A DNA stretch of 64,000 nt from assembly GCF_021474405.1 (NCBI RefSeq), contig NZ_JAKEIO010000002.1, positions 62,001 to 126,000 of the forward strand, written 5' to 3'. The first letter of the stretch is position 1. Every line of letters starts with the position of its first letter. A program made the position numbers and the translations under genes. This DNA comes from [Streptosporangium] indianense (GTDB taxonomy: Bacteria; Actinomycetota; Actinomycetes; Streptomycetales; Streptomycetaceae). This document shows positions 42,100-52,308 of this stretch, in pieces. Below the pieces are notes generated by a model, which was not told the origin of the DNA, did not search any database, and was given only the letters and a program-made list of their open reading frames with translations.

Positions 42100-42427
42100 C
42101 CCACTGATAGCCACCGACGGCGAGACGGTGAGCTGATGACGGCCCTGCTCGCGCCCTGCCACGGGCGCACAGGCGTCGACCGGACAGCCGTCGGCCGGAT
42201 CGCCGCCGAGGCGCTCCGGGAAATCCCCCTCGTGATCGCCGAGGACGACGTGCCCGGCATGACCGCGTGGCGCATCGAGGACGACCGTGTCGCCGACGTC
42301 CCCCTGACCGGGGGCAACCGGGCGGGCGCGGCCGTCGGGCCGGCGGCGGGGCGTGCGGCGAAGAACGCCCCACCGATGAGTTTGCGCCGGCCGCGCAGTC
42401 CACCCGTCGACACGAAGGGAGCGCACC
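42100..42427 (+). other. Spacer with a possible coding remnant
   Basis: No recognisable gene lies here. A frame from the ATG at 42136 keeps strong G/C third-position bias for about 75 codons (AAEALREIPLVIAEDDVPGMTAWRIEDD) but runs on out of register into the reductase gene at 42428. It matches nothing I recognise and may be a decayed gene. Confidence 0.35.
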
Positions 42428-43033
42428 ATGCGCAAGATCATCGTTTGCACGTTCCTGTCGCTGGACGGCGTCATGCAGGCGCCGGGCGGTCCGGACGAGG
42501 ACGCCGAGAGCGGCTTCGAGCACGGAGGCTGGCAGAAGCCGGTGTCCGACGACGAGGTCGGTGCGGCCATCGCCGGCTGGTACGAGCCCTCCGACGCGAT
42601 ACTGCTGGGCCGCAAGACGTACGACATCTTCGCGGCGTACTGGCCGACCGCCGACCCGGGCAACCCGTTCACCGAGCGGATGAACAGCATGCGCAAGTAC
42701 GTGGCGTCCCGGACCCTGACGTCCCTGGAGTGGCAGAACTCCACCCTGCTGGAGGGCGACGCCGCCGACGCCGTGCGCGCGCTGAAGGCGTCCGACGGCG
42801 GTGACATCAACGTCGTCGGCAGCGGCGACCTCGCCCAGACGCTCATGCGGCACGACCTGGTCGACGAGTACCGGCTGACCATCCACCCGGTGATCATCGG
42901 CACCGGCAAGCGGCTGTTCGCCGACGGAGCGGTCCCCACCGCTCTGGAGCCGGTCAGTGTCACGACGACGAAGAGCGGCACCGTCGTCGGCGTGTACCGC
43001 CCGACCGGCAAGCCCGGCTACGACAGCTACTAG
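42428..43033 (+). CDS. Dihydrofolate reductase family protein (RibD C-terminal domain)
   Basis: This 201-residue protein has the RibD_C/DHFR-like fold seen in many actinobacterial reductases. Motifs are CTFLSLDGVMQAPGGPDED (about 7-25), SDAILLGRKTYDIFAAYWP (about 56-74), INVVGSGDLAQTLMRHDLVDEYRLTIHPVIIGTGKRLF (about 120-157). It has the NADPH-binding GSG segment but lacks the deaminase half of RibD. It is not the essential folate enzyme by layout. It lies between the sulfur region and the steroid cluster and is convergent with the SDR gene at 43047, with only 13 bases between them. Confidence 0.9.
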   Translation: MRKIIVCTFLSLDGVMQAPGGPDEDAESGFEHGGWQKPVSDDEVGAAIAGWYEPSDAILLGRKTYDIFAAYWPTADPGNPFTERMNSMRKYVASRTLTSLEWQNSTLLEGDAADAVRALKASDGGDINVVGSGDLAQTLMRHDLVDEYRLTIHPVIIGTGKRLFADGAVPTALEPVSVTTTKSGTVVGVYRPTGKPGYDSY

Positions 43034-43046
43034 GGTCTGTCCGTCG

Positions 43047-43955
43047 TCATCGCGCGCCGTACACCGGCTCCGGTGGCGTCGCCTCCGCGAGGAGCTTCAG
43101 CGCCGTCTCCCCGGCTTCCGCCGGGGACCAGCGGGCGCCCTTGTCCGCCGTGGGGCCGGGGCGCCAGCCCTCCATGACGGTGATGCGGCCGCCCTCCGCC
43201 TCGAAGACCCGCCCCGTCACGCCCGCCGAGGCCGCGGAGCCGAGCCACACGACGAGCGGGGACACGTTCTCCGGTGCCATGGCGTCGAAGCCCGTGCCGG
43301 GGACCGCCATGGTCTCGGCGAAGGTCGCCTCGGTCATCCGGGTGCGGGCCGCCGGGGCGACGGCGTTGACCAGGACGCCGTAGCGGCCCAGCTCGGCGGC
43401 GGCGACCAGCGTCAGGCCCACGATCCCCGCCTTGGCCGCCGCGTAATTCCCCTGGCCGACGCTGCCCAGCAGTCCCGCCCCGCTGCTGGTGTTGACGACC
43501 CGGGCCTGCGGGGCACGGCCCGCCTTGGCCTCCGCCCGCCAGTGCGCCGCCGCGTGCTGCAGCGGCAGGAAGTGCCCCTTGAGGTGGACGCGCAGGACGG
43601 CGTCCCAGTCGTCCTCGCCGAGGTTCACCAGCATGCGGTCGCGCAGGAAGCCGGCGTTGTTGACCAGGGTGTCGAGGCGGCCGTAGGTCCCGACGGCGGT
43701 ACGGATCAGCGAGGCCGCGCCCTCGGTGGTGGCGACGTCCCCGCCGTGGGCGACCGCCTGCCCGCCCCGGGCGACGATCTCGTCGGCGACCAGCCGGGCG
43801 GGACCCGCCTCGCTTCCGGTGCCGTCGAGGCCGACCCCGAGGTCGTTCACGACGACCTTCGCGCCCTCGGCGGCGAGAGCGAGGGCGTGCGCCCGGCCGA
43901 GTCCGCGCCCGGCCCCGGTGACGATCGCGACACGTTCGCTGCACAGTCCGGACAT
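43047..43955 (-). CDS. SDR oxidoreductase, steroid C/D-ring cluster (Rv3548c-like position)
   Basis: This 302-residue SDR of the multifunctional-protein-2/17beta-HSD4 type has TGAGRGLGRAHALALAAEGAKVVVNDLG (about 13-40), NNAG (about 99-102), a Ser in NTSSGAGLLGS (about 151-161) and YAAAK (about 167-171). The Asp in VVVNDLG favours NAD(H). ATG 43955 has GAGAGGA upstream; the frame extends further back without homology. Together with the next gene it reproduces the order Rv3548c-Rv3549c facing echA20-ipdABC in the Mycobacterium tuberculosis KstR2 regulon. It probably oxidises a hydroxyacyl-CoA from ring degradation. Confidence 0.88.
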   Translation of the reverse strand: MSGLCSERVAIVTGAGRGLGRAHALALAAEGAKVVVNDLGVGLDGTGSEAGPARLVADEIVARGGQAVAHGGDVATTEGAASLIRTAVGTYGRLDTLVNNAGFLRDRMLVNLGEDDWDAVLRVHLKGHFLPLQHAAAHWRAEAKAGRAPQARVVNTSSGAGLLGSVGQGNYAAAKAGIVGLTLVAAAELGRYGVLVNAVAPAARTRMTEATFAETMAVPGTGFDAMAPENVSPLVVWLGSAASAGVTGRVFEAEGGRITVMEGWRPGPTADKGARWSPAEAGETALKLLAEATPPEPVYGAR

Positions 43956-43995
43956 GCTGGGTCCTCTCGTCGGACGGTCCCGGGATTTCGGGGGG

Positions 43996-44772
43996 TCAGT
44001 TGCCGGCGGTGGCGGCGTCGAGGAACGCCGGGCGTTCGCCACCGCCGTGGACGAGCAGGCTCGCACCGCTGACGTACGAGGCGCGTGCGGAGGCGAGGAA
44101 CACACAGGCGTCGCCCACCTCGGCGGGGTCGGCCAGCCGGCCGAGCGGCACCGTGCGTCCCACGGCCTCGATGCCGCTCTCGTCGCCGTAGTGCAGGTGG
44201 GACAGCTCGGTGCGGACCATGCCGAGGACCAGGGTGTTGACCCTGACGTCCGGGGCCCATTCCACGGCCATGCTGCGGGCCAGGCTTTCCAGCCCCGCCT
44301 TGGCCGCGCCGTAGGCCGCCGAGCCCGGGGACGGACGGCTGCCGCTGACACTGCCGATCATGACGATGGAGCCGCCGCCCGGCTGGGAGCGCATCTGTTC
44401 GTAGGCGGCGAGGGAGGCGGTCAGAGGGGTCAGCAGGTTCAACTCGACGACCCGGGCGTGCCGTGCGGCTCCGCCGTCCTCGAGCAGCCGGTACGGCGTG
44501 CCACCCGCGTTGTTGACGAGGACGTCCAGCCGGCCGTACTCGCCGCTCACCCGCGCGAAGAACGCGGCGACGGCGTCCGCGTCACGCAGGTCCACCGGAA
44601 GGAACCGGGCTGTGCGGCCGGCGGCTTCGACGGGCCGGTCCGCAGGTCGCCGGGCGCAGGTCATCACCTCGGCGCCCGCCTCCAGCAGGGCCCGCGTGAC
44701 ACCGGCGCCCACCCCCCGCGTTCCGCCCGTGACGACCGCGACCCGTCCGCTCAGATCGGTGACCGCTGCCAT
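43996..44772 (-). CDS. SDR oxidoreductase, steroid C/D-ring cluster (Rv3549c-like position)
   Basis: This 258-residue classical SDR has TGGTRGVG (about 15-22), NNAGGTPY (about 84-91), a Ser in MIGSVSGSRPSPGS (about 136-149) and YGAAK (about 152-156), and ends in a Gly-rich VHGGGERPAFLDAA tail. Arg residues after beta-2 (CARRPAD) suggest NADP(H). It is the first gene of the minus-strand unit, directly behind the KstR2-type operator at 44817, and is divergent from echA20. The gene order equals that of the mycobacterial cluster. The exact step in ring breakdown is not assigned. Confidence 0.88.
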   Translation of the reverse strand: MAAVTDLSGRVAVVTGGTRGVGAGVTRALLEAGAEVMTCARRPADRPVEAAGRTARFLPVDLRDADAVAAFFARVSGEYGRLDVLVNNAGGTPYRLLEDGGAARHARVVELNLLTPLTASLAAYEQMRSQPGGGSIVMIGSVSGSRPSPGSAAYGAAKAGLESLARSMAVEWAPDVRVNTLVLGMVRTELSHLHYGDESGIEAVGRTVPLGRLADPAEVGDACVFLASARASYVSGASLLVHGGGERPAFLDAATAGN

Positions 44773-44816
44773 GAGGGACCTCCCGCGCCGGGCACTGCGC
44801 TGCTACCTTCGTGCCT

Positions 44817-44830
44817 AACAAACGTTTGGT
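44817..44830. promoter_or_regulatory. KstR2-type operator, first copy
   Basis: AACAAACGTTTGGT is a near-perfect 14-bp palindrome in the 79-base gap between divergent SDR and echA20 genes. It has the form AnCAA-N4-TTGnT reported for KstR2 sites. The extended sequence CTAACAA--GTTTGGT-GG recurs at 51443. Confidence 0.75.
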
Positions 44831-44851
44831 GGAAAGGTAGCTGATCCACTC

Positions 44852-45616
44852 ATGGGTGTCTCCACCGCACGCCCCGAAGAGGGCATCACCGTCATCACCG
44901 TGGACTTCCCACCGGTCAACGCCGTTCCTGTCCAGGGCTGGTACGACCTGGCCGCCGCGGTGCGCGCGGCCGGCGCCGATCCCCGCGTGCGCTGCGTGGT
45001 CCTCACCGCGACCGGACGTGGATTCAACGCCGGGGCCGACATCAAGGAGATGCAGCGCACCGAGGGGTACACGGCGCTGGTCGGCACCAACCGCGGCTGC
45101 TACGAGGCGTTCGCCGCGGTCTACGACTGCGAGGTCCCGGTGGTCGCCGCGGTGCAGGGGTTCTGCGTGGGCGGCGGCATCGGCCTGGTGGGCAACGCCG
45201 ACTCGATCGTGGCGAGCGACGACGCGACCTTCGGGCTGCCCGAGCTGGACCGGGGTGCGCTCGGCGCGGCCACCCATCTGGCGCGGCTGGTCCCGCAGCA
45301 CCTGATGCGGACGCTCTACTACACCTCGCGCACCGTGACGGCCGGGGAACTGCACCGCCACGGCTCGGTGTGGCGGGTCGTCCCGCGCGAGCACCTGCAC
45401 GCCGCGGCCATGGACCTGGCCAGGGAGATCGCCGCCAAGGACGGGCAGCTCATCCGCTTGGCCAAGGCGTCGATCAACGGCATCGACCCCGTGGACGTCC
45501 GCCGCAGCTACCGCTTCGAGCAGGGCTTCACCTTCGAGGCCAACCTCAGCGGCCTCTCGGACCGGCACCGCGAGGCATTCGTGTCGTCCAAGGCGTGTGA
45601 GGGGGAGTCCCGTTGA
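44852..45616 (+). CDS. echA20: EchA20-like ring-opening hydrolase (crotonase fold)
   Basis: EchA20 is a crotonase that hydrolytically opens a ring of the steroid C/D-ring intermediate (HIEC-CoA) to give COCHEA-CoA. The 254-residue sequence has GFNAGADIKEMQRTEGYTALVGTNRGCYEAFAAVYDCEVPVVAAVQGFCVGGGIGLVGNAD across about residues 51-112, and GLPELDRGALGAATHLARLVPQHLMRTLYYT near 125-155, matching mycobacterial EchA20. It starts 22 bases after the KstR2-type site and overlaps ipdA by four bases. The assignment rests on both family pattern and gene order. Confidence 0.88.
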   Translation: MGVSTARPEEGITVITVDFPPVNAVPVQGWYDLAAAVRAAGADPRVRCVVLTATGRGFNAGADIKEMQRTEGYTALVGTNRGCYEAFAAVYDCEVPVVAAVQGFCVGGGIGLVGNADSIVASDDATFGLPELDRGALGAATHLARLVPQHLMRTLYYTSRTVTAGELHRHGSVWRVVPREHLHAAAMDLAREIAAKDGQLIRLAKASINGIDPVDVRRSYRFEQGFTFEANLSGLSDRHREAFVSSKACEGESR

Positions 45617-46476
45617 GCGACAAGACGATGACCGCCGAGGAGGTGGCCGGCCGGCTGCGCAACGGCATGACGATCGGGATCGGCGGGTGGGGTTCGCGCC
45701 GCAAGCCGATGGCACTGGTCCGGGCCCTGCTGCGCTCCGACGTCACCGGCCTGACCGTGGTGTCCTGCGGCGGCCCCGACGTCGGCCTGCTCGCCGCGGC
45801 GGGACGGATCCGCACCCTCGTGGCCCCCTTCGCCACCCTGGACTCCATCCCGCTGGAGCCGCACTTCACCGCGGCACGGCAGCGTGCCGCCTTCGACCTG
45901 GTCGAGCTGGACGAGGCGATGTTCATGTGGGGCCTGACCGCCGCCGCGCAGCGGCTGCCCTTCCTGCCGGTCCGGGCGGGACTCGGCTCCGACGTGCCGA
46001 GGGTCGGCCCGCACCTGCGCACGGTGGTCTCGCCCTACGCGGACGGCGAGGAGTTCGTCGCGGTCCCGGCGTTGCGCCTGGACGCGGCGCTGGTGCACCT
46101 CAACCGGGCGGACGCACAGGGCAACGCCCAATACCTCGGGCCCGACCCGTACTTCGACGACCTCTTCTGTCAGGCCGCCGACACCGCGTACGTCTCCTGC
46201 GAGAAAATCGTCGACACCGCCGACCTGCTCAAGGACGCCGCCCCCCAGTCCCTCTTGATCAAGCGCCCCTTCGTGACCGGTGTGGTCCAGGCGCGCCACG
46301 GCGCGCACTTCACCTCCTGCGCCCCCGACCACGACCGCGACGAGCCCTTCCAGCGCGCCTATGCCCGGGCAGCCCGTGACCCGGAAGCCTGGCAGGCCTT
46401 CACCGATCGCTACCTGTCCGCCGACGAAGAGGCCTACCAGGCCGAGGTCGCGGCATTCCACGAGGAGCGGACGTGA
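45613..46476 (+). CDS. ipdA: IpdA, COCHEA-CoA hydrolase alpha subunit
   Basis: IpdAB has the fold of a type I CoA transferase but opens the last steroid ring by hydrolysing COCHEA-CoA. This 287-residue alpha subunit begins MTAEEVAGRLRNGMTIGIGGWGSRRKPMALVRALLRS (about 6-42) and has LVVELDEAMFMWGL-type residues (ELDEAMFMWGL, about 97-107) with the expected acidic active-site region. The TTG start at 45613 overlaps the echA20 stop (TTGA), and the end overlaps ipdB. Tight coupling of alpha and beta genes supports a heteromeric enzyme. Confidence 0.92.
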   Translation: MSDKTMTAEEVAGRLRNGMTIGIGGWGSRRKPMALVRALLRSDVTGLTVVSCGGPDVGLLAAAGRIRTLVAPFATLDSIPLEPHFTAARQRAAFDLVELDEAMFMWGLTAAAQRLPFLPVRAGLGSDVPRVGPHLRTVVSPYADGEEFVAVPALRLDAALVHLNRADAQGNAQYLGPDPYFDDLFCQAADTAYVSCEKIVDTADLLKDAAPQSLLIKRPFVTGVVQARHGAHFTSCAPDHDRDEPFQRAYARAARDPEAWQAFTDRYLSADEEAYQAEVAAFHEERT

Positions 46477-47243
46477 GCAGTCGTTCGACGAACGAGACGA
46501 CCCGCGCCGAGTACTGTGTCGTGGCCTGTGCGGAGGCCTGGCGTCACGCCGGGGAGGTCCTGGCGACCCCCACGGGCACCGTGCCCACGATCGGCGCCCG
46601 GCTGGCGAAGCTCACGTTCGCACCCGACCTGCTGCTCACCGACGGCGAGGCGCTGCTGATCGGCGACGTCCCGGCGCTCGGCGCCCGCGCCCGGGTGGTG
46701 GAGGGCTGGCTGCCTTACCGCCAGCACCTGGCCCTAGCGGCCACCGGACGGCGGCACGTGATGATGGGCGCCAGCCAGATCGACCGCCACGGCAACCAGA
46801 ACATCTCCTGCATCGGCGACTGGGCCCGCCCCACCCGGCAACTGCTGGGCGTACGGGGCGCACCCCTCAACACCCTCAATAACCCCACGAGTTACTGGGT
46901 GCCCAAGCACTCCCCGCGCGTCTTCGTCGAGCAGGTCGACATGGTCTGCGGAGTCGGCTACGACCGCGCCGCCGCGGCCGGTCCGTCCGCCACCCGCTTC
47001 CACCACGTCCCGGAAGTGGTCAGCAACCTGGGCGTCTTCGACTTCGCCACGCCGGACCACTCGATGCGGCTGCGCTCGCTGCACCCGGGTGTCACGGTCG
47101 AGCAGGTGCTGGAGGCCACCGGTTTCGCACTCACCGTCCCCGACGACGTGCCGTACACCCGTGCGCCCACCACCGGCGAACTGCGCCTGATCCGCGAGGT
47201 CATCGACCCGGAGCGCGCACGTGACCGTGAGGTGCCCGCATGA
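46473..47243 (+). CDS. ipdB: IpdB, COCHEA-CoA hydrolase beta subunit
   Basis: This 256-residue partner of IpdA has the CoA-transferase beta fold. Features are GTVPTIGARLAKLTFAPDLLLTDGEALLIGD (about 30-60), HVMMGASQIDRHGNQNISCIGDW (about 94-116), LNTLNNPTSYWVPKHSPRVFVEQVDMVCGVGY (about 131-162) and VVSNLGVFDF. These match the mycobacterial IpdB rather than a 3-oxoacid CoA transferase. It starts with GTG inside the ipdA end and overlaps ipdC. Together with IpdA it would produce the open-chain MOODA-CoA for final beta-oxidation. Confidence 0.92.
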   Translation: MSSRSTNETTRAEYCVVACAEAWRHAGEVLATPTGTVPTIGARLAKLTFAPDLLLTDGEALLIGDVPALGARARVVEGWLPYRQHLALAATGRRHVMMGASQIDRHGNQNISCIGDWARPTRQLLGVRGAPLNTLNNPTSYWVPKHSPRVFVEQVDMVCGVGYDRAAAAGPSATRFHHVPEVVSNLGVFDFATPDHSMRLRSLHPGVTVEQVLEATGFALTVPDDVPYTRAPTTGELRLIREVIDPERARDREVPA

Positions 47244-48307
47244 GCGGCGGTGCCGCGATCACCACGGCCCTCACCGAACTCGTCGGCGTGCGCACCCCCA
47301 TCGTCCAGACGGGCATGGGGTGGGTGGCCGGGCCCCGCCTGGTCTCCGCCTCCGCCCACGCCGGAGCCCTGGGCATCCTCGGGTCCGCCACCATGACCCC
47401 GCAACAGCTGCGTTCGGCCGTGCGCGAGGTCAAGTCCCGCACCGACGCGCCCTTCGGGGTCAACCTGCGGGCCGACGCCTCGGACGCGGGGGAGAGGGTG
47501 CGGATCATCCTCGACGAGGGCGTGAAGGTCGCCTCGTTCGCGCTCGCGCCGAGGCCGGAGCTGATCACCCGCCTGAAGGAGGCGGGGGTGGTCGTCATCC
47601 CCTCCGTGGGCGCCCGGCGGCACGCCGAGAAGGTCGCGGCCTGGGGCGCGGACGCCGTGCTGGTACAGGGCGGTGAGGGCGGTGGCCACACCGGCGGCGT
47701 CGCCACCAGCGTGCTGCTCCCGCAGGTCGTGGACGCCGTCGGCATCCCGGTGATCGCCGCCGGCGGCTTCCGGGACGGACGCGGACTGGTGGCGGCCCTG
47801 GCCTACGGCGCCGCCGGCGTCGCCATGGGCACCCGCTTCTTGCTCACCTCCGACAGCACCGTCCCCGACGCCGTCAAGGCCCGCTACCTCGCCGCGGGCG
47901 TCCAGGACGTCACCGTCACCACCAAGGTCGACGGCCTGCCCCACCGGATGCTGCGCAGCGACCTGGTGGACGCGCTGGAGCGTTCCGGCCGCGTGACCTC
48001 CCTGCTGCGCGCCCTGCGGCACGCCTTCGCCTTCAGACGGGAGTCGGGCATGAGCTGGACCGCCCTGGTGCGCGACGGTCTGGCGATGCGCCACGGCAAG
48101 GACCTGACCTGGAGCCAGGTCCTGCTGGCGGCCACCACCCCGATGCTGCTCAGGGCCGCGATGGTCGACGGCCGCAGCGACCTGGGCGTGATGGCCTGTG
48201 GCCAGGTCGGGGGACTGATCGACGACCTGCCGTCCTGCGCCGAACTCGTCGAAGGAATCATGGCGGAGGCACAGGCGACTCTGGGCCGGCTGCCGAAGGT
48301 CGCGTGA
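47240..48307 (+). CDS. ipdC: IpdC, FMN-dependent NMO/2-nitropropane-dioxygenase family
   Basis: This 355-residue TIM-barrel flavoprotein of the nitronate monooxygenase family fits mycobacterial IpdC, which acts on a steroid-ring CoA intermediate. It shows PIVQTGMGWVAGPRLVSASAHAGALGILGSA (about 18-48), the FMN region WGADAVLVQGGEGGGHTGGVATSVLLPQVVDAV (about 135-167), IPVIAAGGFRDGRGLVAALAYGAAGVAMGTRFLLT (about 169-203). It is the last gene of the echA20-ipdA-ipdB-ipdC unit, all joined by four-base overlaps, and is convergent with the dehydrogenase pair 18 bases later. Confidence 0.9.
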   Translation: MSGGAAITTALTELVGVRTPIVQTGMGWVAGPRLVSASAHAGALGILGSATMTPQQLRSAVREVKSRTDAPFGVNLRADASDAGERVRIILDEGVKVASFALAPRPELITRLKEAGVVVIPSVGARRHAEKVAAWGADAVLVQGGEGGGHTGGVATSVLLPQVVDAVGIPVIAAGGFRDGRGLVAALAYGAAGVAMGTRFLLTSDSTVPDAVKARYLAAGVQDVTVTTKVDGLPHRMLRSDLVDALERSGRVTSLLRALRHAFAFRRESGMSWTALVRDGLAMRHGKDLTWSQVLLAATTPMLLRAAMVDGRSDLGVMACGQVGGLIDDLPSCAELVEGIMAEAQATLGRLPKVA

Positions 48308-48325
48308 GGGTGGTGCGTGCGCCGC

Positions 48326-49326
48326 TCATCCTCGGCCGTCGGGCGCGAGGACCCGTGCCCGGCAGGCGGTCGGGGTACCCCATGCGGTGCGCAGGGGGCG
48401 GGCCTTGCGGATCCACAGGGACACGTCCAGTTCGTCGGTGTAGCCGACGGCGCCGTGGAGTTGCAGAGCCGTCCGCGCCGCCCCGTACGCCGCTTCGCAG
48501 GCCGACACCTTCGCCGCGGCCACCTCCCGGCCGGCCGCCGGATCGTCCGCCGCCAGGGCCAGGGCGGCGGCGTGGACCAGTGGCTGGGCGAACTCCAGGG
48601 CGATGAGGGTGTCGGCCAGCCGGTGCTTCACCGCCTGGAACGAGCCGACGGCCACCCCGAACTGGGTGCGCAGCCGCACGTACTCCACAGTGCGTTCCAG
48701 CAACGCCCGTCCCAGTCCGAGGGCTTGGGCGGCCGTGGCCAGCGCGGCGACATCCGCGGCGTGTGCGGCGGCCACCTCCACCGCAGGCCCCTGTGTCAGG
48801 ACCACTCCGCCGAGGGGGCGGGCCAGTCGCCGCGCCGGGTCGGCCGACGGCTGTACCGGGCCGTGCGACCGTGCGAGGCGTACGGTGTCGCCGTCCACGA
48901 CGAACACCGCGTCGGCGGCGTCGGCGTCCAGGGCGTACGGGCTGCCTCCCGGAGCGAGGACGCACAGGGACGCCACGGCCTTTCCGGACGCGAGCTGCGG
49001 CAGCCAGGCCCGGGCCGTGTCACCCCCGAGCCGGCCCAGCAGGGCCCCGGCGGCGACCGTCTCGACCAGTGGACCCGGCACGGCATGACGGCCCAGCTCG
49101 TCGAAGGCCACGGCCAGTTCGACGGGCAGCGGCCCCAGACCCTCGTGCTCCTCCGGAACGGCGAGGGCGAAGACACCGGCCTGCGCGAGCCGCCCCCACA
49201 GGGCGCGTCCAGGGCCGTGATCGCCACAAGCCCAGGACCGTACGACACCGGGTGTGCCGGCGGAGCCGAGCAAGCCGTCGAGGGCGCGAGCGAACTCCCG
49301 CTGCTCGTCGTCGAGGAGGAAGCGCA

Positions 49327-49327
<1 letters not shown>
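48326..49327 (-). CDS. Acyl-CoA dehydrogenase, small subunit type (FadE32/33-like)
   Basis: This 333-residue dehydrogenase subunit is shorter than usual. It keeps FALAVPEEHEGLGPLPVELAVAFDELGRHAVPGPLVET (about 46-83) and the C-terminal TQFGVAVGSFQAVKHRLADTLIALE, then AALQLHGAVGYTDELDVSLWIRKAR. Its middle sheet is reduced. Such half-active subunits pair with a larger partner to form the alpha2-beta2 steroid dehydrogenases of actinobacteria; the partner is encoded immediately upstream with a one-base TGATG overlap. It probably acts on open-chain ring-degradation CoA esters. The assignment to one FadE number is not certain. Confidence 0.85.
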
Positions 49328-50567
<1,240 letters not shown>

Positions 50568-50568
<1 letters not shown>

Positions 50569-51425
50569 CAGCGGCCTGCCTCCTTCATCGCGCGCACGTC
50601 CATCCCGCCGAGCGAGTCGGCGCTCGTCTCCGCGTTGTGGGCGTGGGCGAGGTGGTGCAGCCCGAAGACCGAGTCCAGCCCCGCGTGCAGGCCCTGGAGG
50701 TCCTCGGCCTGGTTGACGGCCCGCTTCGTCAGCGCCAGCCCCATACGGGGCATCCGTGCGACCCGCTCCGCCAACGCCAGCGTGTGCTGCGCGAGCTCCT
50801 CGCGGGGCACGACCCGGTTGACCATGCCGACCTCGTAGGCGCGCCGCGCGCTCATCCGGTCGCCGGTGTAGAGGAACTCCTTGGCGATCCGCGGCGGCAT
50901 AGCCCACGGGTGGGCGAAGTACTCGACCCCCGGGATGCCCATGCGCACCACCGGGTCGGCGAAGAAGGCGTCCTCGGAGGCGACGATCAGATCGCACACC
51001 CAGGCGAGCATCAGCCCGCCTGCCACGCACGCCCCCTGCACCGAGGCGATGACGGGCTTGGGCAGTTCGCGCCAGCGCCGGCACATGCCGAGGTACACCT
51101 CGGACTCACGGGCGAAGCGGCTCTCGGCCCCCGGCTTGTCCGAGTGGTCCCACCACAGCCCCGCCCTGCGCTCGAACGGCAGGTGCGCGTCCCGCTCCGG
51201 GGTGCCGATGTCGTGGCCGGCGCAGAAGTGCTGCCCCGCTCCGGCCAGGACCACGACCTTCACCTCGTCGTCGTCCGCGGCGCGGTAGAAGGCCCGGTCC
51301 AGGGCGTAGGTCATCGCGGAGTTCTGGGCGTTGCGGTACTCGGGCCGGTCCATCGTCACCAGGGCGACGGCGCCGCGGCGCTCGTAACGGACGGGCTCCG
51401 GGTGCGTGGTGCGATCGGCTGGCAT
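50568..51425 (-). CDS. Enoyl-CoA hydratase/crotonase family, steroid cluster
   Basis: This is a 285-residue crotonase. The oxyanion segments are HFCAGHDIGTPERD (about 66-79) and VQGACVAGGLMLAWVCDLIVASEDAFFADPVVRMGIPGVEY (about 131-171). The segment AGGLMLAWVCD has Leu rather than Glu at the first hydratase position, and the second position (MGIPGVEYF) is also atypical, so the reaction need not be simple hydration. It is the first gene of the minus-strand unit behind the KstR2-type operator at 51443, and its end overlaps the large dehydrogenase start. The role in ring degradation is inferred from location. Confidence 0.85.
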
Positions 51426-51442
51426 CCGCCTGCTCCTTCCCT

Positions 51443-51456
51443 AACAATTGTTTGGT
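51443..51456. promoter_or_regulatory. KstR2-type operator, second copy
   Basis: AACAATTGTTTGGT (AnCAA-N4-TTGnT) sits in the 79-base gap between the divergent crotonase and ipdF genes. With its flank it shares CTAACAA--GTTTGGT-GG with the site at 44817. It can control both directions. Confidence 0.75.
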
Positions 51457-51504
51457 AGGTTAATCTACGGCCCGTCAGCAGTCGAGAGCCGTCGGGAGCC
51501 GTCC

Positions 51505-52293
51505 ATGACCTCGGTCCCACCGCCCTACCTCCCCGGCCATGGCCTCCTGACCGGCCGCACGGCCGTCGTCACCGCCGCCGCGGGCGCCGGGATCGGCGGC
51601 GCGACCGCCCGGCGGCTGCTGGAGGAGGGCGCCCGGGTCGTGGTCTCCGACGCCCACGCCCGCCGGCTGAAGGAGTCCGAGGCGGTCCTGGCCGCCGAGT
51701 TCGGCGTGGAACGCGTCACCGCGCTGCCCTGTGACGTCACGGACGAGGCCCAGGTCGGCGCGCTGTTCGACCACGCCGAGGAGCGGCACGGACGGCTGGA
51801 CATCGTGGTGAACAACGCGGGCCTCGGCGGCACCGCCGACGTCGTCGACATGACCGACGAGCAGTGGGACGAGGTCCTCGGCGTCACCCTCGACGGCACC
51901 TTCCGCTGCACCCGCGCCGCACTGCGCCGTATGAAGGCCGCGGGCGCGGGCGGCGTCGTCGTCAACAACGCCTCGGTGATCGGCTGGCGCGCACAGCGGG
52001 GGCAGGCCCACTACGCCGCCGCGAAGGCCGGTGTCATGGCCCTCACCCGGTGCGCCGCGGTGGAGGCCGCCGCCTACGGGGTGCGGGTCAACGCCGTCTC
52101 CCCGAGCCTGGCCCTGCACCCGCACCTCGCCAAGGTCACCACCCCCGAACTGCTGGAGGAACTGACCGCCCGGGAGGCCTTCGGACGCTGTGCCGAACCG
52201 TGGGAGGTGGCCAACGTGATCGTGTTCCTGGCCTCCGGCTACTCGTCGTACCTGACCGGTGAGGTCCTGTCGGTCAGCAGCCAGCACCCATGA
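51505..52293 (+). CDS. ipdF: IpdF-like SDR dehydrogenase
   Basis: IpdF oxidises a ring hydroxyl of the HIP-CoA-derived intermediate in the mycobacterial pathway. This 262-residue SDR has the distinctive cofactor motif VVTAAAGAGIGGATARRLLEEGARVVVSDAHARRL (about 20-54), in place of the usual TGxxxGIG, plus NNAGLGGTADVVDMTDEQWDEVLGVTLDGTF and YAAAK (about 171-175). The same altered motif occurs in mycobacterial IpdF. ATG 51505 is chosen by homology; the frame extends to 51448. It lies just after the second KstR2-type site and is followed by kstR2. Confidence 0.88.
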   Translation: MTSVPPPYLPGHGLLTGRTAVVTAAAGAGIGGATARRLLEEGARVVVSDAHARRLKESEAVLAAEFGVERVTALPCDVTDEAQVGALFDHAEERHGRLDIVVNNAGLGGTADVVDMTDEQWDEVLGVTLDGTFRCTRAALRRMKAAGAGGVVVNNASVIGWRAQRGQAHYAAAKAGVMALTRCAAVEAAAYGVRVNAVSPSLALHPHLAKVTTPELLEELTAREAFGRCAEPWEVANVIVFLASGYSSYLTGEVLSVSSQHP

Positions 52294-52308
52294 GGCGAGA
52301 ATGCTCCG

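Noticed and set aside
43047..44351. Single 434-residue SDR fusion on the minus strand
   Set aside because: The extra N-terminal part is the out-of-frame shadow of the neighbouring SDR; ATG 43955 has a proper ribosome-binding site.
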